64,000 bases of DNA, taken from positions 1 to 64,000 of the forward strand of contig WNNJ02000169.1 in assembly GCA_012934845.2 (NCBI GenBank). The letters run 5' to 3'. This DNA is from Pomphorhynchus laevis (lineage: Eukaryota; Acanthocephala; Palaeacanthocephala; Echinorhynchida; Pomphorhynchidae). The notes below the pieces were generated by a model. It saw nothing but the letters and a program-made list of their open reading frames with translations, did no database searches and was not told the DNA's origin. Of the stretch, positions 1-8,671 are shown piece by piece. The position numbers and the translations under genes are program-made. How positions within the stretch are numbered: the stretch's first letter is position 1; every line of letters starts with the position of its first letter.

Positions 1-72
<72 letters not shown>
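1..72. repeat. (TA)n microsatellite
   Basis: Pure TA dinucleotide run from the window's left edge. It probably extends beyond it. Confidence 0.97.
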
Positions 73-76
<4 letters not shown>

Positions 77-132
77 TGTTTAACCAGGCGAAGTCCAGTC
101 TATCAAGTCTAATCAAAGTCCAGTCTATAAAG

Positions 133-1350
133 CAACACCATTTAGTATAAATGCCGTATTTCGTAAGAAATCCTGGACCGTAAATGGATCTCTGGATCCA
201 TTAAGAAAATTCCAACTATATTTATTGTTAATTTTGAAACAGAGAACGGTACGAGTATTAAACAAAATAATGTTTATTAACGTTTCGGCTTGTAAGCCTT
301 CTTCAAAAATATTTTTGAAGAAGGCTTACAAGCCGAAACGTTAATAAACATTATTTTGTTTAATACTCGTACCGTTCTCGGGTCTTCTCGGTTTTGTTCT
401 CCCAAGCAAATAAAAAATCTTTTGGCTTATTTTAAGCAGTATAAATATGCGTATCGACTATGTCAATTTTATTTTGTAGAAACCAAGTTGAGTATTAAAA
501 ACATATTTTAATTTTTTTTGAAAATAAATTAAAAATTAAATTAAATCTCAAATATAAGAGCGTTGTGGTTAAAAAATCACATAAAATACTTATTATACAT
601 CTTGACATGACTGGTAAGTTTGAGCTTTAACTAATGCATATTCACAGAAAAATTTGTTTTTCTTTTTTATTTTTCGTCAAAAAAGTAAATTAAAATTAAA
701 AAATCTCAAAATTTTTAAGCACAAATACAAACTTTTGTATTGCTATTATTAACTAATTTTTATGCTATATAACATATTATAATTTGATTAGCCATGCTCT
801 TAAATATTTGACGATATATAATTTTACATTTTTTAAAAAATATTTGGAAGTATTAAATTTCATAACCAATATCAGAGTCTATCAAACAACACCATTTAGT
901 ATAAATGCCGTATTTCGTAAGAAATCCTGGACCGTTGTCTACTCAGCACATCCGTGCACTAATATTATACATGCCGTATCCATTAAGGATCCAACGAGTG
1001 CAACGACAATTCAGCAACAAGCTCTGCCTAGTTTTTAAGGATGGTGTGCACAGCAATTCGGTCTGGTAAAGAGCGCAAGCCTCAGTCAATTAAGCAAAGT
1101 GTCGGAAACGCCTTTATTCACAATGTCACACAGGCAACCGAAACGACCAGTGTGTACCTCATTCTACTGATGAGTGTTGCCGGGTACTCATCATTTCGAT
1201 GCTGAAGTGGTCGTCTAGAAGTGATATGGTGATTGAAAGTCGTGAATCGAAGTCCAGTCTATCAAGCAACACCATTTAGTATAAATGCCGTATTTCGTAA
1301 GAAATCCTAGACCGTTGTCTACTCAGCACATCCGTGCACTAATATTATAT
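133..1350 (+). repeat. Dispersed repeat, three copies
   Basis: A block beginning caacaccatttagtataaat recurs at 133-181, 887-970 and 1267-1350. The first copy is short, about 49 bp. The other two share about 84 bp and end in ccgtgcactaatatta. All lie on the same strand, and copies 2 and 3 are nearly identical. The block reads as fragments of one mobile repeat rather than a gene. The 84-codon ORF crossing 784-1038 is chance coding inside it. Family not recognised. Confidence 0.8.
242..379. repeat. Perfect 138-bp palindrome with PLE-type tail motif
   Basis: The arms 242-310 and 311-379 are exact reverse complements with no spacer. Each arm carries the motif GAAGGCTTACAAGCCGAAAC followed by TTAATAAA. 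This short hairpin, then GAAAC, then a polyadenylation-like TAATAAA resembles tails of the Penelope-type elements elsewhere in the window (for example 26248-26280). I infer two identical element tails joined tail to tail, or a fold-back replication product. As RNA or single-stranded DNA it would form a 69-bp hairpin. Confidence 0.95.
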
Positions 1351-1757
1351 ATATAGTGAGAAATATCGATTGAAACTGTTGTCCAGGAGCCGAAATGGCT
1401 CCAATTGATTTTAAATCTATATGTGTTGCTAAATAACTGGACTTCGATCATCAGCTCAATCAGTCTAATGTATCACTCCGAGATGCTCCTAACCACCCAG
1501 CAGTCATCGTCAGTCGGATGAAGTGGTTAGGGTGCGTTTCGACTGCTTTTGTGATAACTGTAAAGACACCAGAAATTATGCCGAATAAATTAGGATGATC
1601 CGGAAAGCACGTGGTTTGTTTAAAAAGGCCATGTTCATGCTACCTCGTTAGCAAATTCTCAGAGATGTCTTTTAAATATATCACAAGGCAACCGAAACGA
1701 CTGATGGTAGTTCACCCTACTGATGAGTGCTGCCTGCTACCATCAGATCGTCTAGGA
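1133..1757 (+). repeat. Two diverged copies of a structured repeat
   Basis: Segments near 1133-1235 and 1687-1757 share GGCAACCGAAACGAC, CTACTGATGAGTG and TCGTCTAG in the same order. In the second copy CTGATGGTAG (1701-1710) pairs exactly with CTACCATCAG (1737-1746). In the first copy the equivalent stem has different bases: CGACCA near 1144 pairs with TGGTCG near 1208. Preserved pairing with changed sequence suggests an RNA structure, possibly a SINE-like or ribozyme-bearing repeat. The CTGATGAG and CGAAAC boxes recall a hammerhead core but are not in standard order. Family unknown. Confidence 0.55.
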
Positions 1758-1849
1758 GTGATAACGAAGTCTGCTCTGCTTGTAATCGAACTCCGGTGAT
1801 TGTCAAAATTCTTGATTATAAAACTGTAGCTTGTAAGCTCCCGGAGCAC

Positions 1850-2040
1850 AGTGTGAACTATTCTGCTCTTAAATTATATATATAGGAATTGGGTTCAACT
1901 GTACCCCGGGTCTTCTATTTCCCGGCTTTTTTTCTCTCTCTATATATAATATATATTACATATTATATAATATTATATTAATATATTATTAATAATATTA
2001 TATTATATTATATATTATATATATTTAATTGAATTGTGTA
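1850..2040. repeat. AT-rich simple sequence
   Basis: Irregular TATATA and ATATTA runs from about 1868 to 2030, just downstream of the TRF2-like gene (which is on the minus strand). No ORF or structured RNA seen. Confidence 0.7.
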
Positions 2041-2328
2041 CATGGTAGTGATCACGATTCGCCTGAATTATCAATGTTAGTTGATAGTTATTGCATGAAG
2101 ATATAGCATCTGTTTAAATATTTACTACAAATATTATAATGGATTATTATCATAAAACAATCCAAGTCATCTTTCTTACTAATCATTTCTCTTACTGATG
2201 TATAATTTATAATTTATAGCTTGATTATTACTTGCAATAAGTAATTGAAATAATTTTGAACTTGCCATATATTTTTGTAAAATGCTAAATGAATTCGTTT
2301 CTTTACAATTTGAAATCCAGTTTATAAT

Positions 2329-2901
2329 TTATTTTCTTAATAACATTGACTTGTATAAGAGTGGATATATCAGCGAAGCTCCAACCATAAGTGACTCTTC
2401 TGAATGACCAATATGTGTGACACTTCCAGAGAGGAATATTCGAAAATGAATTTTCAGATTGTTAATTTTTATCGTTAATGCTGGGTGTAGCTCAGGTTCG
2501 TAAACCAACTCGTTTATAAAGCTGAGATTTTTGGCATGCTTGTAACAAAGTCGTAAATCAATTAAGAACGGTACTTGATATTGTGAAAACACATTAACAA
2601 CCTTAAAATTTAGAAACCTCACTGGAAAGTTCATTTTCTGCAACGATCTGGCTACAATTCGGCATAGATTGCGGATGTTCGTTTCGGATGTGGATCCAAC
2701 ACATATTATATTTCCAGATGAATAAATGTAAGCGCATCCACGTGGCTCTTTTCTTAACATCGCTAAACGATTTATTTCTCTGCGGTATTCAACATTCACG
2801 CCATTTAGAGCAATATATCTTAAATCCAAATTGCAACCGGTATGGAAACTAGCCATTACATTGCTTACATATATACCAATAGGAGAAACATTTACCGTCA
2901 T
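2329..2901 (-). CDS. TBPL1: TBP-related factor 2 (TBP-like protein 1)
   Basis: A 190-residue protein matching the TBP fold throughout; human TBPL1 is 186 aa, so it looks full length. Residues about 10-97 form the first TBP repeat and 98-185 the second. Seen motifs: CNLDLRYIAL (23-32), EPRGCAYIYSSG (52-63), RSLQKMNFPVRF (85-96), FKVVNV (99-104), YEPELHP (134-140), FLSGSV (156-161). KVVNV, RSLQK and YEPELHP favour TRF2 over canonical TBP, and TBP's usual F in IFSSG is Y60 here. TRF2 proteins bind TFIIA and drive TATA-less promoters, without TATA-box binding. Start: the ATG at 2901 leaves only a short head before the fold. No intron is visible, so this may be an intronless gene or an old retrocopy; the unbroken frame argues it is functional. 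It is diverged, implying a fast-evolving host. Confidence 0.87.
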   Translation of the reverse strand: MTVNVSPIGIYVSNVMASFHTGCNLDLRYIALNGVNVEYRREINRLAMLRKEPRGCAYIYSSGNIICVGSTSETNIRNLCRIVARSLQKMNFPVRFLNFKVVNVFSQYQVPFLIDLRLCYKHAKNLSFINELVYEPELHPALTIKINNLKIHFRIFLSGSVTHIGHSEESLMVGASLIYPLLYKSMLLRK

Positions 2902-4150
2902 AATTTGTTAAATCGAGAGTAAAAATCATTCACAGACAAATTAGCTACTGCTAGATATAAGTAAACCAAAATAAAGACTGGTTTGCACATGCGTTTTCCC
3001 TATTTTTAATAACTTAAGTTCACTGATTTATAAACACTTAAAAAACCAGCATATAAACCAACATATAATCACTTATAAACCAACATATAGAAATGATTTT
3101 CAACGATATAAATTAATTACACTGTGCAAATTGTTTAGAAATAATATGAACACGAAAACTAAATAAACAGAATAAATTAGTTTCGTCTTTAGTAAGCTAC
3201 GGCTTATTACAATGAAATAAATTTTATAAATCAGTCATCAAATCATAGTTTAATATGAAAAATCTTAAGTAGATGTATCGTCAGCTAAATTTTCATAAAT
3301 TAGGGTAAATTTTAATTTCTTTAGTAACTCAAAAGGGTTAATTAATTTAAAATCAATTAGTGATTTTATCTATTATTCTTAAAATGTAATTCAATAAAGA
3401 AGTTAACTTCAATAATATTGCACTATTTGACTTTACTGTTCTAAAAATTATATTTTTCCTCGTAAATATTACTATATTTAAAATTTATTGGCTGAAGTGA
3501 AATTTGTAAATTGTATTTTAATTGTAATTCATTCTCTATTCAATATTTGATATTAAACAATACAATAATTAAATATTTTTAATATCAATTTTATAATATA
3601 AATGTATAAATCAATAAAAATTCAAATAAGTATACATGTAGAAATTAAAACAAGCATTTTATATTGACAATTATATAGATATAATTTTATTATTTAACAA
3701 AATATTTATATTATAATTAAAATATATAATTATAGTATATTATGTAATGAAATATTATTGTATAATTATATTATACTTAGAAATAAGTACAATATAAATA
3801 AATATAATAAATATTATTATATTATAAAAAAATATAATCATTATTATATAGAAAATAAAATAAAAATTTTAAATAAATTCAAATAAATATTCGAATATTT
3901 ATAGAATAGATGTATGAATTTATAATATTTGTTGAATATAAATAAATTTGTTCTTAGATACGAGTTAATTATCGATGACAAGCATATAATAAAATATATT
4001 TTGGATAATAATACAAAAATATTGAACTGTATGAATTAGACGTAAGACAGCATGTGATGGAATATTTTGAAATGTCATCACATGTATATAGAAATTAGTA
4101 CTAAATCAACAATGCGATAAAGTTTAATATATTCAATTTAATATATTTTT
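2902..4150. other. AT-rich intergenic, nothing recognised
   Basis: Upstream side of the TRF2-like gene. Very AT-rich, with no ORF of note. A short word, accaacatataa, repeats around 3050-3090. The TRF2 promoter would lie at the left end, but I can point to no specific element. Confidence 0.6.
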
Positions 4151-4157
4151 TAAAACA

Positions 4158-5215
4158 ATTTAAAAAAGCTTCGATGAAATCGTTGAAATAAGTTAACAAT
4201 AACGCCATCGTTTATGATGACATTAAGGACATCATAAGATTTACACGTAAATTCAATAAATCTTCGAAAAAACTTTATTATAGTCTTTAAAGTATTAAAA
4301 AATAAATCGATGAGAATTGCATACGTGGCGAACTTAATTTGTTTCGTTTTGGTGAAATAAAATTATAGACACGAGTATTTATTTGAATTTTACAATTTCT
4401 TTATTTGCAAGCTTTCAACTGATTTTCCTTTTCAATTATATTTAATAATATTTCAATAATATTTATGTATAAATTTTATAATATTATTTAATATATAATA
4501 TACTTTAATAATTTTTAATATTTAATTATTTTAACTTAATTTTTTAATATTTTAAGAATGAAAAAATTTATTAATATTTTAAAATATAATTATTTTTTAA
4601 TTATATAAATATTAATAAATATTTTTTCGAAGATTTGTTTAATTTACGTGTAAATTTTATAATGTCTTTAATGTCATCATGAACGATGGCGTTATTGTTA
4701 ACTTATTTTAACGATTTCATCAAAGCGATTTTAAATCGTTTAAAAAAATATTTATCAAAGATAGTCACAGTGAAAAATTTTAAGATTGACATTCTACTTT
4801 ATTATATTAATATAATATTAAATTAATACTTTAATATTATTTAATATTTAATTATTTTAACTTAATTTTTTAATATTTTAAAAATGAAAACTTTATTAAT
4901 ATTTTAAAATATAATTATGTAAAAGGACTATAATAAATATTTTTTTTAATATAATTATTTGTTAAGACTATAAAAAAATATTTTTTAAAGATGTACTAAA
5001 TTTATGTATTAATCTTATAATGCCCTTAATGTCATCATAAACGATAGCGTTATTATTAACTTATTATAACGAATAAGACAACAGAATGTTTTGAAAAAAA
5101 TAAATAAATTGTTTGTGATTTTTAATTGGTTTTGAAAATCTTTTTAAAACGTTTCAATTAAATCGCTTACAATAACGATCCATCGTTTATAACGCAATTA
5201 AAGGCATCATAAACA
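4158..5215. repeat. Cluster of inverted, MITE-like repeats
   Basis: A unit built around gttaacaataacgccatcgt and catcataa occurs near 4158-4275, inverted near 4625-4740, again inverted near 4985-5075, and as a more diverged direct copy near 5155-5215. The first two are close to 80-90% matched by eye and would pair into a long stem with about 350 bases between them. No coding capacity. A non-autonomous transposon family or a fold-back element is the likeliest reading. Confidence 0.7.
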
Positions 5216-5603
5216 ATGAAATGTCAATTTTTAGTGTCAATTTAAAATATTTATGACATGTACTTCTTTAAGTATCTTTAATTAAACGATAACGTCTAAT
5301 TTCTTTCGTAAATGCAAAATTGTTTTTTATGCAACATTGTAATTGTAATGTGATGAGTATCACATATTCTAAACTTAACACAGAGCTCATTTTTTAATTT
5401 AAAATTTATTTCATATTCATATTTGAAATTTATATAATTTATACTTTAATAATCATTTCACGAGCACGATAATTAAGAATAAATTAAAGTATAAATTGAA
5501 TTATTTATTATTTTAATTCTTTATAATTCTTTATCTTATAACCAAGATAATATATTCCTTCTTAATATAATATCTTTATTTGTGCGTTACTGATAATTTT
5601 AGA
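5216..5603. other. AT-rich intergenic
   Basis: No ORF, RNA or repeat recognised. It lies downstream of the minus-strand ORF 5604-5951. Confidence 0.6.
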
Positions 5604-5951
5604 TCACCTTACTACAATGTCTGTGAATGACCCCCTGGATCTTAATGGTTTTGATTTCACCAAATTAAGATACTCGCCAGAGCATACACTGTTGTCGAAT
5701 CTGCTATCATCACTGTCAAAATGATCACTTAAGCATTCATCATCTGTACCACTCTCATTGTGTTCTCCACATTCGGGAAAGGTCAATGTACATAAGTCCG
5801 CGTAATATCTTTGACTGGATGTCAAACCACTATTGCTGTCACTGTGTACAAGGCGCAATTTACACGCTTTGTAATATTCACTAATGTCGTTCAGGAATTC
5901 GTCTTCGTTAAAATAATCGGGCTCTCGTGGTATTACTTGATCTTCTTCCAT
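5604..5951 (-). CDS. Hypothetical acidic protein
   Basis: A 115-residue ORF that I do not recognise. It opens MEEDQVIPREPDYF, has a predicted helical stretch FLNDISEYYKACKLRL (about 19-34), a Ser/Asp/Glu-rich low-complexity middle (about 70-90) and a basic tail (SKPLRSRGSFTDIVVR). Two Cys near 53 and 61 do not make a standard zinc finger. No signal peptide or membrane segment. Its codons are less AT-rich than the flanks and its composition is unlike any retroelement protein nearby, which favours a host gene. It could be one exon of a longer gene; I see no convincing splice sites. Not certain to be coding. Confidence 0.45.
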   Translation of the reverse strand: MEEDQVIPREPDYFNEDEFLNDISEYYKACKLRLVHSDSNSGLTSSQRYYADLCTLTFPECGEHNESGTDDECLSDHFDSDDSRFDNSVCSGEYLNLVKSKPLRSRGSFTDIVVR

Positions 5952-6070
5952 ATCTTCACTTACTTCACTTTTAAATTGGAGTAAGTGATGCTTGATGCTT
6001 GTTGTCTGCCATATGATTTAATTAGCAAACCGATAATATCACGACATTGTACATTATTATTAAATTATTA

Positions 6071-6572
6071 GTAAATTATTAATCTTTTTTAAAACTGTTT
6101 CTAACTGAATGCTTTGACAAAACCAATTTATCTAATCAAAAGATATATAATTTCGTTATTAGATTGAATCGTTTAATATTTAATAAAATATTTATTAATA
6201 TCATTTTAGATTGATCAATCTAATCTTAAGTTTATTAATTCAATACAAACTAATAATTATATAGTAAATTATTAATCTTTTTGAAAACTGTTTCTAATTC
6301 AACGTATCGACAAAACCAATTTATCTAATCAAAATATATATATCATTTCTTTAATAGATTTAATCGTTTAATATTTAATTAAATATTTATTAATATCATT
6401 TTAGATTGATCAATCTAATCTTAAGTTTATTAATTCAATACAAACTATATAATTATATAGTAAATTATTAATCTTTTTGAAAACTGTTTCTAATTCAACG
6501 TATCGACAAAACCAATTTATCTAATCAAAATATATATATCATTTCTTTAATAGATTTAATCGTTTAATCTTC
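6071..6572. repeat. 193-bp tandem repeat, about 2.6 copies
   Basis: Units start at gtaaattattaatcttttt: 6071, 6264 and 6460. Period is 193-196 bp. Copies 2 and 3 are almost identical and copy 1 is more diverged. Each full unit carries the palindrome ttagattgatcaatctaa. The third copy stops near 6572, where LINE-A sequence begins. No coding. Confidence 0.9.
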
Positions 6573-6574
6573 TC

Positions 6575-7560
6575 CAGTCCTAACCCTGTCAACACTGGGC
6601 ACGTGAAGATATGAAGCAGAGAATAACACTGTATCATGCAAAGGATGCACCCACAGGACCTGCTTCGAACATGAAAAGGCAGCTTATTTGTGCAAAACTT
6701 CGGATGATAACCATTTAAGGATGCTCTCCAGATTAATGGTCGTTTCTCCTAATAGAGACTTATCTAAGCTTTCTGTGTAAAGGCCGCTTCTCCTAGTATG
6801 GATTTATCCAACCTTTCTGGGTAAAGGCCGGATGCTGATTAATGTGAAGGCTCTACAGATTAATGGCCGCTTCTCCTAATAAATACTTATAAACGCTTTC
6901 TGGCTAAAGGCCTGATGCTGATGCGTTTACCGTTTTTATAGAATGATATCGCTAAACAAGACAGGGATGGACATGAATAGTTCAGTAAGAGGGATGATCT
7001 TAAAGAGCTCCTTACTATGGTTAAAATACCTTCAGATAAAGAGGAGTGAGATGGGGTTATGCACGGAATATAGTGGGTGTAGATGTGCTTAGGGATAAAT
7101 CGAGTAGTGTTCTTTATCCCTATCTACTGGAGGATCCGGATAGACCGCGTCTCCTGAAGAACTATAACATCTGCATCTCTACCAGATAGAATGCTAAGGG
7201 CAGAAGCACCTCCTGAATTCCACTGAAGGATATTTAGTAAAAAAGGCTTTTGCATATCTTGCATTATGTTAAGTTAGCTGGAGTGGGATGCCTCCTCCTA
7301 GCCCGTATCGGAGGTGAGAAGGTTGCCCTTCCCACACCCAGCCGGACAAGTTGGAGACACTTGCCCATGGGCGTTATCTTCATTTCCCGTCTTGACACCA
7401 TCTGCCAATCTCCAGAGATTTACATTCTGCTTGGTAATTGTAATAGAAGGCACTGTCTCGGAAGAAGGCAGGAATGGTTTCTTGGAAGAGGAGATGAATC
7501 TCCTCTTAGAATTCATAATTGAGAATTTGATAGGTAGGTATGTTCATAGGTAGGGAATTT
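6575..7560 (-). mobile_element. LINE family A fragment (A7)
   Basis: Minus-strand sequence matching the other family A copies. The stretch 6930-7240 aligns with the start of ORF2 (apurinic endonuclease) seen at 37585-37860 and 16365-16592, including the antisense of the LSGRDADVIVLQETRSIRL region. 7298-7516 carries the end of ORF1, where NEDNAHGQV matches SEDNARGQV at about 40030 in copy A4. ORF frames are interrupted. 6575-6930 has internal near-repeats of gcttctcctaatagagactt, so part is locally duplicated. Jockey/I-type non-LTR element, dead. Confidence 0.8.
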
Positions 7561-7665
7561 ATACTTGAAGAATTTGATAGTTAGGGCAAATTTGATAGGT
7601 AGGGTAATTTGATAGTAAGGTATGATCAGGATTCGAGTTTAGGATATACCTTACCGAATGTATCA
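7505..7665. repeat. Short degenerate tandem of aatttgatagg
   Basis: About four imperfect copies of (g)aatttgataggtaggg between 7510 and 7610, spaced 25-45 bp. It lies between the LINE-A fragment and the PLE fragment. Confidence 0.7.
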
Positions 7666-7689
7666 CGCATTCTGTTCCGGCGCTTTTGA

Positions 7690-8400
7690 CAAAGATTTTA
7701 ACAAAGATGCCATTGTTTATAAAATACCTTGTAAAGAATGCAAATAGTTATATGTTGGTCAAACCGGTCAAGGTTTGGTTAAGTGTATTAAACAACATAA
7801 TTATAATGTACGTGAAGGGACCAATTCTAGTGCTGTTGCTCAGCATTTTGTGAGTTTGAATCATTCCGTTGATTTTGAAAATGCATATATTTTATCATTT
7901 GAAAGTAACTTGTTATCTCGCATTATTCAAGAAGCGTATTTTATTAAAACAAAGAACCGTATTTAATGCTTAATAATAAATCCGATTACAATCTTTAATT
8001 AAATTATAATTAATTATTCCAATATTACATTATTTTAATTTTTTCAATTCGTTTGTTTTTTTTAATTGTATTATTACTTTGTTTTGTTTTAAATTAAATT
8101 ATAATTTATTACTCTAGTTTTACATTCTTTTTATTATTAAATTCGTATTTTTTTGTCACTTATTTTATGATTTTAATTTTATTTTGTTTTAAAATGTGTA
8201 AAATTTTAGTGTATGATTGTTTTGTTCTCGTTATTTTCTTTTAAGTAGAAATGCGGCGCACATCAATGCTTGTATTTTTGTATAAATGTTAAAAACACGA
8301 AATTTGTTAAACATTTTATTGTAATCCTGATGATGATAGCAGGAGCTATCGAAATATAGAATTTTTTTTATCAAATAAAGGATAATTTCTGCTTCTTTGT
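7690..8400 (+). mobile_element. Penelope-like element 3' end (P1 copy 1)
   Basis: Carries a C-terminal GIY-YIG-type endonuclease remnant. The reading near 7700-7770 gives IVYKIPCKEC and LYVGQTGQGL, and 7775-7966 gives SSAVAQHFVSLNHSVDF and a helical end IQEAYFIKTKNRI. This Cys pair, YVGQTG and conserved H-F pattern is typical of the PLE endonuclease that follows the RT. The RT part is absent (5' truncated). The 3' UTR is AT-rich and ends near 8327-8400 with a hammerhead-like hairpin and aaataaag. An inverted relative lies at 29040-29405. Confidence 0.85.
8327..8354 (+). ncRNA. Hammerhead-like core in PLE tail
   Basis: CTGATGA (8327-8333), one extra T, stem GATAGC (8335-8340), loop AGGA, stem GCTATC (8345-8350), then GAAA (8351-8354). 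The order CUGAUGA, stem II, GAAA is the catalytic core arrangement of hammerhead ribozymes, which are known in PLE terminal repeats. Stems I and III and the cleavage site are not obvious, and the unpaired T is non-standard, so activity is doubtful. Confidence 0.45.
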
Positions 8401-8671
8401 TCCTGTAATAACTATATATTTGAAATGGAAAAAGATTGAGTTTAGTATTTATTATTAATATTAGTAATATTTACTGACTTAACAATATTTATTGACTTAA
8501 AAATGTTTGAGAGATAAAATAACATGCAATCTAATATTCATACAATCTAATAAACATACAAGATAAAATAACATACAAAGAACCGTTAAAAGAAGAGCTG
8601 AATTGATATATATATACAGCTACTCGTTCCAAACGTTTCGTGCAATTCAATTTTGTTCTTAAACAAAATAA
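8400..8671. other. AT-rich spacer
   Basis: No gene seen. It includes short near-repeats of catacaa and acaatctaata, and a tatatata stretch just before the next element. Confidence 0.6.

Noticed and set aside
784-1038. 84-codon ORF across a dispersed repeat
   Set aside because: The sequence is shared with non-coding copies at 133 and 1267, and the reading is not family-like.
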